Assembly: GCA_937974275.1 (NCBI GenBank) | Contig: CALJIF010000041.1 | Span: forward strand, 41,012-105,011 | From: an uncultured Flavobacteriales bacterium | GTDB taxonomy: Bacteria > Bacteroidota > Bacteroidia > Palsa-965 | DNA: 64,000 bases | Reading direction: 5' to 3' | Notes under the pieces: generated by a model | Seen by the model: the letters and a program-made list of their open reading frames with translations, nothing else | Told to the model about the DNA's origin: nothing | The model's database searches: none | In this document: one piece after another, positions 26,801 through 34,173 of the stretch | How positions within the stretch are numbered: the stretch's first letter is position 1 | How the letters are laid out: the number at the start of each line of letters is the position of its first letter | Position numbers and translations under genes: made by a program

Positions 26801-27216
26801 AAATCATTAATCATTCCCTGCAAACCCATAGCACGCCCGTCATCAGGATGATAGATGCGCGTAATACCATAATCGTGCAACTCCTTAATCTCCTCGGGAA
26901 GAATTGTTCCGCCTCCGCCACCAAATATTTTGATCTGCTCGCAACCTCTTTCTTTCAATAGATCATACATGTATTTAAAAAACTCCATGTGACCACCCTG
27001 ATACGATGTGATAGCGATTGCATTCGCATCTTCCTGTATGGCACAATTCACAATTTCTGCAACACTTCGGTCGTGACCCAAATGAATTACCTCAGCACCA
27101 CTCGACTGAATAATTCTGCGCATAATATTTATTGCTGCATCATGACCGTCAAATAATGAAGCGGCTGTTACAATTCGAACTTTATTCTTCAGTTGATAAG
27201 GCTTTACCTCTTGCAT
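23833..27216 (-). CDS. icmF: Fused B12-dependent acyl-CoA mutase (isobutyryl-CoA mutase, IcmF type)
   Basis: 1127 residues in the IcmF order. An N-terminal cobalamin-binding domain (about 10-145) has 'FDGHDAAINIM', whose His25 is the lower Co ligand. A MeaB-like G-protein chaperone follows (about 165-430): P-loop 'GTGGAGKS' 203-210, then 'ETSGIGQSD' and 'NKFD'. The C-terminal TIM-barrel substrate domain contains 'PYTSGIYPFKREGEDPTRMFAG'-like sequence (split by eye) and 'GNSGVSICCLDDAKKLYSGF'. IcmF interconverts isobutyryl-CoA and n-butyryl-CoA and in some cases isovaleryl/pivalyl-CoA, using adenosylcobalamin; the built-in GTPase protects and reloads the cofactor. It stands alone with its own promoter. 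Substrate choice cannot be settled from sequence alone. Confidence 0.9.
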   Translation of the reverse strand: MQEVKPYQLKNKVRIVTAASLFDGHDAAINIMRRIIQSSGAEVIHLGHDRSVAEIVNCAIQEDANAIAITSYQGGHMEFFKYMYDLLKERGCEQIKIFGGGGGTILPEEIKELHDYGITRIYHPDDGRAMGLQGMINDLLEKCDFATGVHLNGEVKHLDPKNHKELGRLISAFENFSEQHGGAAAEIKALAQKSKTPVLGITGTGGAGKSSLVDELVRRFLVDFKDKNIGIISVDPSKRKTGGALLGDRIRMNAISNSRVYMRSLATRQSNLALSKHVQEAVDVLKAAQFDLIILETSGIGQSDTEIIEHSNVSLYVMTPEYGAATQLEKIDMLDFADIIALNKFDKRGALDALRDVKKQFKRNHQLWETDDEQLPVYGTIASQFNDPGMNRLYRAVIDKVVERTGANLESTFQISKEMSEKVYIIPPARTRYLSEISENNRAYDRRLQDQSAIAQKLYAIHTTISTLRSEQKDLNSELLKLLQNQYDQLLLELDPKNMKMIESFSAKAQQYKDEYYIFKVRDKEVKIKTHYESLSHTMVPKVSSPRYQAWGDLLTWMGQENFPGEFPYTSGIYPFKREGEDPTRMFAGEGGPERTNKRFHYVSLGMPAHRLSTAFDSVTLYGRDPDHRPDIYGKIGNSGVSICCLDDAKKLYSGFNLASPKTSVSMTINGPAPTIAAFFMNAAIDQQCELYIKANGLEAEVEKKIQALWDAKGVQRPKYNAAQLPEGNDGLGLMLLGVTGDQVLPADVYQKIKAETLSQVRGTVQADILKEDQAQNTCIFSTEFSLRLMGDVQQYFIDNKVRNFYSVSISGYHIAEAGANPITQLALTLSNGFTFVEYYLSRGMHIDDFAPNLSFFFSNGMDPEYSVLGRVARRIWAKAMKLKYGGNERSQMLKYHIQTSGRSLHAQEIDFNDIRTTLQALYALYDNCNSLHTNAYDEAITTPTEESVRRAMAIQLIINRELGLAKNENPLQGSFVIEELTELVEEAVLGEFDKISERGGVLGAMETMYQRGKIQEESLYYETLKHTGEYPIIGVNTFLSSKGSPTIVPAEVIRATTEEKEYQISMLKNLHASREEHSKVALSRLQDTAIRNGNVFTELMEAVKVCSLGQITEALFEVGGQYRRNM

Positions 27217-27261
27217 AGTGCTCTCTTTTTATCTGTACTCCCAGAATCTTTGCGACGGCGG

Positions 27262-27292
27262 TAAAATTAACCTTTCAAACGCAAAGAACAAA
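27262..27292 (-). promoter_or_regulatory. Candidate icmF promoter (TTTG-N19-TAATTTTA)
   Basis: Minus strand TTTG (27292-27289), 19-bp spacer, TAATTTTA (27269-27262), one base from the -7 consensus; 45 bp before the icmF ATG. No cobalamin riboswitch (B12 box) is seen in the 249-bp gap, which otherwise holds only AT-rich sequence. Confidence 0.5.
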
Positions 27293-27465
27293 AGGCATCA
27301 CATTCTACTACAGCCTGATATTGAAATAGTTACGCCTACGTCACACAAAAAATCATAAAACTGACAATCCTCATTTGCTTTCCCGTTCAAATTGATCTAT
27401 TTCGCAATATGAAAATTCTGTGGCTAACAGCTAAACTTTTGTTCCGAATTGCATCACAACTTCCT

Positions 27466-28509
27466 TCAATTTTGTTGGTGCGAAATCACTAGCCGTGCAA
27501 TATAATCGCGCAGTGAAAATCCCGAGTTTCGGAAGTCCTTTCGAAATTGATCCTGCTGAGATTCGTAGCGCATAGAAGACATAAAAACAGTATTCCCTGA
27601 TTGCTTCATTCGACGAGCCAATGAATTGGCGAACGTAGAATCTTTACCCGTGAATTTCAAATTCGCCCATCGCTCAATCGTTTCGAAAGACTGCTTCCTG
27701 ATGTTCTCCATTGCCGTTATATCTACAACATCTTCCAACATATATTGATATTGCAACCAACCGGAAACTCCGGCCATAAAAATGCGCCGCTGTTCATCGG
27801 CTCTTTTGCCGGCAAGGTATTCAGACTCTTGAATGGACAATGCACCGAATTTGTGTCGAAGAAAAAGTCTTGCACCCTCTTCACCAACAAACGTTGCAAA
27901 ATTTTCATTCCATTCAGTATTATCCGGAATATAAATTGTGCCGTGCAATAATTCATGAATAATCAACTCGGCTAAATCACCTTCACTCAACGATAACATC
28001 TGGCTTAACACAGGATCCTTCAACCAGCCCAATGTAGACCAACCGGACGCCCCGCCAATGTGAACATCATACCCTAATAACTTCAATCGGTCTGCTTCTT
28101 CAACGGCCAATTCCTTTTTAAAAAAACCCTTGTACCCGACAGTTCCAATAACAGGGAAACGCCACACATAAGGCTTTAAACGAAATCGTTCAGAGGCTGT
28201 AACAACATACATTAATCGTTGTCCGCGTTGATCGAAAAACGTCGTATAATTTTCGTTACGGGTTAAACCGAGTGAATCAAAGGCAAACTCACGAATTTCC
28301 TGAATTAGTAACAATTTAACTTTTACAGAATCGGGCACTTGTGAATCATCTAACACATCTACGATTTCGCGCGAATTAATGACGATATTCAATTGCCCGT
28401 TCAACTGTCGCAAACCATAACCACACAGCTCATGGTTGATCACAAAAAAAATCAACAGCGGCACAAACACCAGATCAACTAAAATCGCGCGAAGCCACCG
28501 ATAGGTCAT
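27466..28509 (-). CDS. Zinc aminopeptidase-like membrane protein (PF10023-type)
   Basis: 347 residues from ATG 28509. The frame continues to 28617, overlapping the divergent gene, but a perfect -7 box lies 3 bp before 28509 and the N-terminal membrane anchor starts there. The anchor (about 5-28, 'WLRAILVDLVFVPLLIFFV') leads to a domain with 'GASGWSTLGWLKDPVL', 'IIHELLHGTIYIPDNTEWNENFATF': the H-E-x-x-H zinc site, downstream Glu (NENFA) and the G-W-x-x-D-P-x-L motif of the putative aminopeptidase family. 'FPVIGTVGYKGFF' is also family-typical. Its substrate is unknown. It is divergent from ydcF-like 28535 with only 25 bp between the start codons. Confidence 0.82.
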   Translation of the reverse strand: MTYRWLRAILVDLVFVPLLIFFVINHELCGYGLRQLNGQLNIVINSREIVDVLDDSQVPDSVKVKLLLIQEIREFAFDSLGLTRNENYTTFFDQRGQRLMYVVTASERFRLKPYVWRFPVIGTVGYKGFFKKELAVEEADRLKLLGYDVHIGGASGWSTLGWLKDPVLSQMLSLSEGDLAELIIHELLHGTIYIPDNTEWNENFATFVGEEGARLFLRHKFGALSIQESEYLAGKRADEQRRIFMAGVSGWLQYQYMLEDVVDITAMENIRKQSFETIERWANLKFTGKDSTFANSLARRMKQSGNTVFMSSMRYESQQDQFRKDFRNSGFSLRDYIARLVISHQQN

Positions 28510-28512
28510 TCC

Positions 28513-28520
28513 CAAAGTTA
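28513..28520 (-). promoter_or_regulatory. -7 box of the aminopeptidase gene
   Basis: Minus strand TAACTTTG, a perfect TAnnTTTG box, ends 3 bp before ATG 28509. Confidence 0.55.
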
Positions 28521-28523
28521 TAG

Positions 28524-28531
28524 TAACTTTC
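28524..28531 (+). promoter_or_regulatory. -7 box of the YdcF-like gene
   Basis: TAACTTTC, one base from TAnnTTTG, ends 3 bp before GTG 28535. With the minus-strand box it forms CAAAGTTA-TAG-TAACTTTC, two mirror-image -7 boxes three bases apart, so the two promoters must overlap completely. Confidence 0.45.
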
Positions 28532-28534
28532 GCC

Positions 28535-29296
28535 GTGTTTTTCATCCTTTCAAAACTTCTGGCCTTTGCAACCATGCCCTTCACATGGATTTGTCTTCTT
28601 GTTGCTTTGGCTATCAAAACGAAACACGAGACGAATAGAAAACGTTACATCATTGGAGCAGGAACATTGCTGCTTTTTTTTAGTAACAGCTTTATTCTGG
28701 ATGAAGTAATGCGTAAATGGGAAATTAATTCTACTCCGGAACCACCTGCACAATCTTTCGATGCTATTGTAGTTTTAGGTGGCGTAAGTAATTGGGATGA
28801 TGAATTACAACGCACACATTTCTCTCGCGGTGTTGATCGTTTACTGCAAGGAATAATTCTTCATCGCAAAGGCGTTGCACCGAAATTGATATTTACAGGA
28901 GGCTCCGGTCTGATAGCTTTTCCGCAATACAAAGAAGGCGACCGCATCAGAACGTTCTTTCAACAAATGAATATTCCGGATTCCAGTTTCCTCATCGAAA
29001 ATGAATCGCGAAACACCTACGAAAATGCGGTTATGACAGCTGAACTGATAAAGAACAACAACATCGGCAAACGTATTCTGCTCGTCACATCAGGATTCCA
29101 TATGCGTCGGTCATTGGCCTGTTTTCATAAAGCAGGTATCAACGCTGTCCCATTTTCAACTGATCGATACAGCGGGCCGCGCAAATTCCTTCCGGATCAT
29201 CTGCTGTTGCCCAACGCCGAATGTTTTATGGGTTGGAACCAACTTACCCACGAGTGGATAGGCTGTATTATGTACAAAATGAAAGGTTATTTGTAA
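28535..29296 (+). CDS. YdcF/ElyC/SanA family protein (DUF218)
   Basis: 253 residues from GTG 28535. Two N-terminal hydrophobic segments (about 3-24 and 38-55) anchor it in the membrane. The DUF218 domain follows, with 'FDAIVVLGGVSNWDDE', 'GVDRLLQGIILHRKGVAPKL', 'FTGGSG', 'IENESRNTYENAV' and 'LLVTSGFHMRRSLACFHKAG', all typical blocks. ElyC and SanA affect peptidoglycan synthesis and envelope barrier function in E. coli, possibly via lipid carriers; the exact reaction is unknown. It ends 6 bp from the convergent valS stop. Confidence 0.88.
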   Translation: MFFILSKLLAFATMPFTWICLLVALAIKTKHETNRKRYIIGAGTLLLFFSNSFILDEVMRKWEINSTPEPPAQSFDAIVVLGGVSNWDDELQRTHFSRGVDRLLQGIILHRKGVAPKLIFTGGSGLIAFPQYKEGDRIRTFFQQMNIPDSSFLIENESRNTYENAVMTAELIKNNNIGKRILLVTSGFHMRRSLACFHKAGINAVPFSTDRYSGPRKFLPDHLLLPNAECFMGWNQLTHEWIGCIMYKMKGYL

Positions 29297-29302
29297 GCGC
29301 AC

Positions 29303-31954
29303 TTACAAATTGGCCAGCTGATCCTGCAGCGCTTTAATCTTAGCTTCAGCATCTGCTTGCTTTCTGCGCTCAACGTCTATCACTTCAGGCTTCGCATTCT
29401 GAACAAAACGCTCATTCGCTAATTTTTTCTGAACAGCATTCAAGAACCCGATATTATATTCAATCTCCTTCTGAAGTTTTGCGCGCTCTTCGTCCACATT
29501 GATATTTCCGGCAATAGGAACAAAGTACTCCACTCCTTTCACAACAAAACCTAATGCACCCTGCGGCTTGTCGGCTACAAACTGAATGGAGTCGACAGGT
29601 GCTAATTTGACAATAATACCATCAAAAGCACTCTGCGCATCCGCAGACTTTACAAACAAATCAAGCGGTTGCTTTGCGGGAATATTCTTTTGTTTACGAA
29701 TCGTTCTTATCTCGGCGATGATTTGTTGTGCAATTGCAAACTGATCCAAAACCTTTTGATCGTATGGTAATACAGTTGGCCATGATGCAACAATAATTCC
29801 GTCATTAGCACCACGCTCTTCCAAATGGTGATAAAGTTCTTCCGTAATAAACGGCATAAATGGATGTAGCAATTTCAGAACATCTTCGAAGAATGCAACG
29901 GTGGAATTATAGGTCAATGCGTCAACCGGCTTTGCTTGTCCATCAACAAACTCGGGCTTGATCATCTCTAAATACCAGGCGCAAAAATCATCCCACACTA
30001 ACTTGTACGTTGCCATCAAAGCATCCGACAAACGAAACTTAGCATAGTGATCATTAATTTCTCCTAACTGCTGATGGAATCGATTTTGAAACCACGTAAT
30101 TCCTGCAGCACAAGATGCAGGTTGCTCCAAATTCGGATCAACTTGCCAGCCACTTACTAAGCGAAATGCATTCCAGATTTTGTTAGAAAAATTGCGCCCC
30201 TGCTCACACAACGATTCGTCAAACGGCAAATCGTTTCCTGCAGGAGAACACAATAACATGCCTACACGTACACCATCCGCACCGTACTTTTCAATTAAAT
30301 CCAATGGATCCGGTGAGTTGCCCAACGACTTCGACATTTTACGACCTTGCTTGTCGCGAACGATACCCGTCAAATAAACATTCTGAAAAGGTTTTTTTCC
30401 GGTGTATTCGTATCCTGCAATAATCATACGAGCTACCCAGAAGAACAAAATTTCAGGCGCTGTTACCAGATCATTGGTTGGATAGTAATATGCCAAATCT
30501 TCATTCCACTTCGCTCCTTTTTCCTTCCCGAAAATTGTAGGATCAAAAACCGAAATAGGCCATAACCACGACGAAAACCATGTATCCACAACATCTTCAT
30601 CCTGCGATAAAGTATCCGGTTTACCTGCGGGATATAATTTCAAATATTGCTCAACAGCTTCATCTTTAGTTTTTGCTACTACAAAATTCCCGTCCGCGTC
30701 ATACCATGCAGGAATGCGCTGTCCCCACCACAACTGACGTGAAATGCACCAATCCTGCACATTCTCCATCCAGTAACGATAAGTGTTAATGAACTTATCA
30801 GGAATCAAATTCACATCTCCATTAACTACAGCAGCTAATGCCGGCTCTGAAATTTTCTTCATAGCCACAAACCACTGCGGTGACAAACGCGGTTCAATTA
30901 CTGCGTTCGTACGTTCAGAATAACCCACATTATTCTTGATATCATCCACCTTCACCAAATGCCCCTTCTCTTCCAAATCACGAACGATCTGCTTCCGCAC
31001 TGCAAAACGATCCATCCCAACGTATAACTGCGCGGCAGCATTCAACTTACCATCAGGTGTTAAAATATCAATTGACTCCAGATTGTGCTTCTTACCTAAC
31101 TCGTAGTCATTCTTGTCGTGAGCAGGCGTTACTTTTAGTGCTCCGGTACCGAATTCTTTGTCCACGTATTCATCGGCAATAATTGGAACTGCACGATTGA
31201 TCAATGGAACCAAAGCACGCTTACCAACCAAATCAGCGTAACGTTCATCTTCAGGATGTACGCAAATTGCAGTATCACCTAAAATTGTTTCGGGACGCGT
31301 CGTTGCAATCGTAATATAACGATCAACCGTTCCTTCAATTTTGTATTGCAGATAATACAATTTCGAAGTCGCTTCCTTCATATTTACTTCTTCATCGGAT
31401 ACCGCTGTTAATGCCACCGGATCCCAATTCACCATTCGTGTTCCACGATAGATGTATCCTTTCTTATACAAATCAATGAACACATCTACCACGGCCTTAG
31501 ACATATCTTCATCCATGGTAAATCGCGTTCTGTTCCAATCTACCGAAGCGCCCAGCTTTTTCAATTGTTCCAGAATTATCCCTCCATACTTCTCTTTCCA
31601 GTCCCACGCATGCTTTAAAAAATCTTCGCGGGATAAATCGCCTTTTTTAATTCCTTGATCCGCTAAAAGCTTCACCACCTTCGCCTCCGTCGCAATAGAT
31701 GCGTGATCCGTCCCGGGAACCCAACATGCATTTTTACCCTGCATACGTGCGCGGCGTATCAACACATCCTGAATGGTATTATTCAGCATATGCCCCATGT
31801 GTAATACACCTGTTACGTTTGGCGGCGGGATAACTACGGTATAAGGTTCGCGCTCATCGGGAGTAGAGTTAAAGAATCCTTTTTCTAACCACCATGCGTA
31901 CCACTTATCTTCCGTAGACTGGGGACTGTATGTTTTGGGTAATTCCATTGCCAT
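29303..31954 (-). CDS. valS: Valine--tRNA ligase
   Basis: 883 residues from ATG 31954 (ATG 31948 also possible); the frame is open further upstream but that part is hydrophobic and unrelated. Class I signature 'PPNVTGVLHMGHML' (HIGH as HMGH) lies near residue 45, and 'GRKMSKSLGNSPDP' (KMSKS) near residue 540. The editing (CP1) domain is in between, with 'ATTRPETILGDTAICVHP'. The C-terminal anticodon-binding domain ends in a coiled coil ('ELEYNIGFLNAVQKKL'-like, then 'QADAEAKIKALQDQLANL') that binds tRNA(Val). Length and layout are normal for ValRS. It is a cytosolic housekeeping enzyme, transcribed alone. Confidence 0.97.
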   Translation of the reverse strand: MAMELPKTYSPQSTEDKWYAWWLEKGFFNSTPDEREPYTVVIPPPNVTGVLHMGHMLNNTIQDVLIRRARMQGKNACWVPGTDHASIATEAKVVKLLADQGIKKGDLSREDFLKHAWDWKEKYGGIILEQLKKLGASVDWNRTRFTMDEDMSKAVVDVFIDLYKKGYIYRGTRMVNWDPVALTAVSDEEVNMKEATSKLYYLQYKIEGTVDRYITIATTRPETILGDTAICVHPEDERYADLVGKRALVPLINRAVPIIADEYVDKEFGTGALKVTPAHDKNDYELGKKHNLESIDILTPDGKLNAAAQLYVGMDRFAVRKQIVRDLEEKGHLVKVDDIKNNVGYSERTNAVIEPRLSPQWFVAMKKISEPALAAVVNGDVNLIPDKFINTYRYWMENVQDWCISRQLWWGQRIPAWYDADGNFVVAKTKDEAVEQYLKLYPAGKPDTLSQDEDVVDTWFSSWLWPISVFDPTIFGKEKGAKWNEDLAYYYPTNDLVTAPEILFFWVARMIIAGYEYTGKKPFQNVYLTGIVRDKQGRKMSKSLGNSPDPLDLIEKYGADGVRVGMLLCSPAGNDLPFDESLCEQGRNFSNKIWNAFRLVSGWQVDPNLEQPASCAAGITWFQNRFHQQLGEINDHYAKFRLSDALMATYKLVWDDFCAWYLEMIKPEFVDGQAKPVDALTYNSTVAFFEDVLKLLHPFMPFITEELYHHLEERGANDGIIVASWPTVLPYDQKVLDQFAIAQQIIAEIRTIRKQKNIPAKQPLDLFVKSADAQSAFDGIIVKLAPVDSIQFVADKPQGALGFVVKGVEYFVPIAGNINVDEERAKLQKEIEYNIGFLNAVQKKLANERFVQNAKPEVIDVERRKQADAEAKIKALQDQLANL

Positions 31955-32121
31955 AAATGAATGTCTGATTATTAAACCGATGATGCAGACAATGCAGAAA
32001 AAATATAACTTTACAATGCCGTGCAAAAAAGCGTCTGCAAAGCTAAAAAAAAATGAAGCGTGCAGCGGAAGTGGCACGATTTTGGATACTCATAAAAAGA
32101 ACTTAAACACAATAACACATC

Positions 32122-32721
32122 ATGAAAAAGCTACTTATTCTTCCATTTTTGTTTATCGCGGCGGTAACCGTAAAGGCTCAAGGTCCTGTAACATCGGCAC
32201 CAATTGACAATCCAACTGCGCCTAACATGTCATTTGATCAAAAAGAACACAAGTTTGGCACGATCAAGCAAGGCGAATCCGTTACTTATGAATTCAAATT
32301 CACCAATACAGGCAAAGAACCGTTGATCATTACAAATGCACAGGGATCTTGCGGATGCACAGTTCCTGAATACCCGAAAGAACCAATTAAGCCAAACGGT
32401 AACGGCACAGTTAAAGTTACTTTTAACTCCACCGGCAAAATGGGCCCACAGGACAAGACGGTAACATTAACTTACGACAACGGTCGCACAGAAACATTGC
32501 ACATGATCGGAACGGTTGAGGCTGCAAACACCCAGGCTCCTGCTGCTGCTCAGCCTGCTGCTGCTCCTGCCGGAAAAACAACTGCTCCTGCCGGAAAAAC
32601 AACTGCTCCTGCTAACAATAGCAAGGCTACTCCGGCTCCTTCCTCAAAAACAACTGCTCCGGCTGCTAAGCCTGCGACTCCGGCCGCTAAGCCTGCACCT
32701 GCATCTAAACCAAAAAACTAA
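32122..32721 (+). CDS. DUF1573 protein 1 with Pro/Ala-rich tail
   Basis: 199 residues. Signal peptide about 1-20 (ends 'AVTVKAQ'). One DUF1573 Ig-like domain (about 30-130): 'FGTIKQGESVTYEFKFTNTG', 'LIITNAQGSCGCTVPEYPKE', 'VKVTFNSTGKMGPQDKTVTL'. The C-terminal third is low-complexity: Pro/Ala/Thr/Lys with a duplicated APAGKTT unit, probably a flexible spacer. DUF1573 domains belong to the ASPM/SPD-2/hydin superfamily and are secreted or surface proteins of unknown role. First of four tandem copies (gaps 24, 4 and 8 bp), so very likely an operon. Confidence 0.85.
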   Translation: MKKLLILPFLFIAAVTVKAQGPVTSAPIDNPTAPNMSFDQKEHKFGTIKQGESVTYEFKFTNTGKEPLIITNAQGSCGCTVPEYPKEPIKPNGNGTVKVTFNSTGKMGPQDKTVTLTYDNGRTETLHMIGTVEAANTQAPAAAQPAAAPAGKTTAPAGKTTAPANNSKATPAPSSKTTAPAAKPATPAAKPAPASKPKN

Positions 32722-32745
32722 TTTAAAATTCATTTTATTTCAGTC

Positions 32746-33273
32746 ATGAAATCATTAGTTACTTCAATTGCAATCTTCGGATTGGCGGTATCGGTTGCTG
32801 CGCAAGCTCCGGCAAAGCCGACTCCTACAGCTAAACCTGCTCCTGCTGCGAAACCCGCTCCTGCTGCAAAGCCAACTGCGGGCGAACAAAAAGGTGATAA
32901 TGGTTATAAATTCGATAAAACGGTTCACGACTACGGTACAATTAAAAAAGGTGCGGATGGAACTTGCGAATTTAAAATCACCAACACCAGCAAAGAGCCT
33001 TTAGTGATACAGTCGGCTGTAGGAAGCTGCGGTTGCACTGTTCCTAAATATGATAAAGAGCCAATTATGCCCGGTAAAAGCACAGTAATCACTGTAAAGT
33101 ACGACACTAACCGTGTAGGACCTTTCACTAAAGAAGTTACTGTAATGTTCGAAGGCAAGCCTGAACCGGCTAAAGTTCAAATTAAAGGTAACGTTGAAGC
33201 TCCTCCTGCAGACACCCCGTTCCCGGCTCCGGGTTCAGGTGCTCCGGGTTCAGGCGCTCCGGTAAATAACTAA
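32746..33273 (+). CDS. DUF1573 protein 2 with Pro/Ala repeats before the domain
   Basis: 175 residues. Signal peptide about 1-19 (ends 'SVAAQA'). Low-complexity Lys-Pro-Ala repeats (about 20-45, 'KPAPAAKPAPAAKP') precede a DUF1573 domain ('YGTIKKGADGTCEFKITNTS', 'VGSCGCTVPKYDKEPIMPG', 'FTKEVTVMFEG'). A short Gly/Pro/Ala tail with a duplicated GSGAP unit closes it. Compared with copy 1 the low-complexity spacer has moved to the N-terminal side, which suggests the tandem copies evolved by duplication and local repeat growth. The stop precedes copy 3 by only 4 bp. Confidence 0.85.
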   Translation: MKSLVTSIAIFGLAVSVAAQAPAKPTPTAKPAPAAKPAPAAKPTAGEQKGDNGYKFDKTVHDYGTIKKGADGTCEFKITNTSKEPLVIQSAVGSCGCTVPKYDKEPIMPGKSTVITVKYDTNRVGPFTKEVTVMFEGKPEPAKVQIKGNVEAPPADTPFPAPGSGAPGSGAPVNN

Positions 33274-33277
33274 CAAA

Positions 33278-33709
33278 TTGAAATACATTTTCAATATAGC
33301 ATTCCTACTAGTTGCGGGCTTGTCTGTGCTTCACGGACAAGCCCCTTCTGCAACTGTGAGTGGCCCGGTGATCACATTCCAAGAGGTTGTGGTAGATTAC
33401 GGCACTATCTCCCAAGGTAGTGAAGCGGTTCGCGTATTTACATTTACAAATACCGGCAACGAACCATTGGTCATTTCTTCAATCAAAGGTCAGTGCGGAT
33501 GCACCAGTATCGGTGACAGTTGGAACAAACAACCTATTCCTCCGGGAGGAACCGGAACATTTTCTGTTAAATACGATACTTCCATCCGGGTTGGACAATT
33601 CGAAAAAAAAATCATGGTGTATTCCAATGCAACCAATGGAACGGGAGGAATTGTAGAAGTACGCGTTAAGGGTAATGTACTACCGGCCGGAGTTCCAATA
33701 CCGAAATAA
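33278..33709 (+). CDS. DUF1573 protein 3
   Basis: 143 residues from TTG 33278, 4 bp after the copy 2 stop; no ATG precedes the signal peptide (about 1-20, 'FNIAFLLVAGLSVLHGQ'). A single DUF1573 domain fills the rest: 'YGTISQGSEAVRVFTFTNTG', 'ISSIKGQCGCTSIG', 'FSVKYDTSIRVGQFEKKIMV'. The TTG start and tight spacing suggest translational coupling. It lacks the Pro/Ala spacers of copies 1 and 2 and is almost pure domain. Confidence 0.83.
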   Translation: MKYIFNIAFLLVAGLSVLHGQAPSATVSGPVITFQEVVVDYGTISQGSEAVRVFTFTNTGNEPLVISSIKGQCGCTSIGDSWNKQPIPPGGTGTFSVKYDTSIRVGQFEKKIMVYSNATNGTGGIVEVRVKGNVLPAGVPIPK

Positions 33710-33717
33710 TTTTTCAA

Positions 33718-34119
33718 ATGGCACAGAAAATAAAAGCATATGGTGGTTTAATCGCAGTTATGTGCATTGTGATCTTGAGTACTGCCATGATTGCCGGTGC
33801 TGCACTAACATTTGAAGAAACCAAACACAATTTCGGGATGATTCGTCAGGGCGAAGTTGTCTCGCATGATTTTAAATTTACGAATACCGGCGATGCACCT
33901 TTGATTATCAGTGACGCTGTTGTTACCTGCACCTGTACAAAAGTTGATTTCCCCAAACAGCCTATAGCCAAAGGAGAATCAGGCGTTGTAAAAGTTACTT
34001 TTGAATCGAAAAGTGCTATTGACCGCCAAGAAAGAGCTGTGGTTATAAAATCCAACGCTATTAAGCCTGAAACTACACTTACGATCAAATGTGTAGTGCT
34101 TAAACCAAAAGGCGAATAA
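33718..34119 (+). CDS. DUF1573 protein 4
   Basis: 133 residues, starting 8 bp after copy 3. Instead of a cleavable signal it begins 'MAQKIKAYGGLIAVMCIVILSTAMIAGA', a single hydrophobic segment that may act as an uncleaved signal anchor. The DUF1573 domain ('FGMIRQGEVVSHDFKFTNTG', 'VTCTCTKVDFPKQPIAKG', 'KVTFESKSAIDRQERAVVI') keeps the C-T-C-T in place of C-G-C-T. It is the most divergent of the four. A separately promoted aminotransferase gene follows after 54 bp. Confidence 0.83.
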   Translation: MAQKIKAYGGLIAVMCIVILSTAMIAGAALTFEETKHNFGMIRQGEVVSHDFKFTNTGDAPLIISDAVVTCTCTKVDFPKQPIAKGESGVVKVTFESKSAIDRQERAVVIKSNAIKPETTLTIKCVVLKPKGE

Positions 34120-34173
34120 ATCTGCTTCTTTTTCATTGTAATTACGATCTTTGGCGCTACTAAAAATTGCGTT

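Noticed and set aside
27217..27465. Cobalamin riboswitch before icmF
   Set aside because: No B12-box-like sequence or extended paired leader could be found; only a -33/-7 promoter and AT-rich sequence are seen.
27409..27492. 27-codon plus-strand frame (MKILWLTAKLLFR...) after TTTG-N20-TATTTCGC
   Set aside because: The promoter match is poor, the frame overlaps the 3' end of the aminopeptidase gene, and there is no independent evidence for a gene; kept only as a note.
29303..32077. valS start at 32077
   Set aside because: It would add 41 hydrophobic residues unrelated to ValRS; ATG 31954 leads directly into the conserved N terminus.
32516..33004. Leu-rich plus-strand frames inside the DUF1573 genes
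   Set aside because: Frame shadows of Pro/Ala-rich low-complexity codons.
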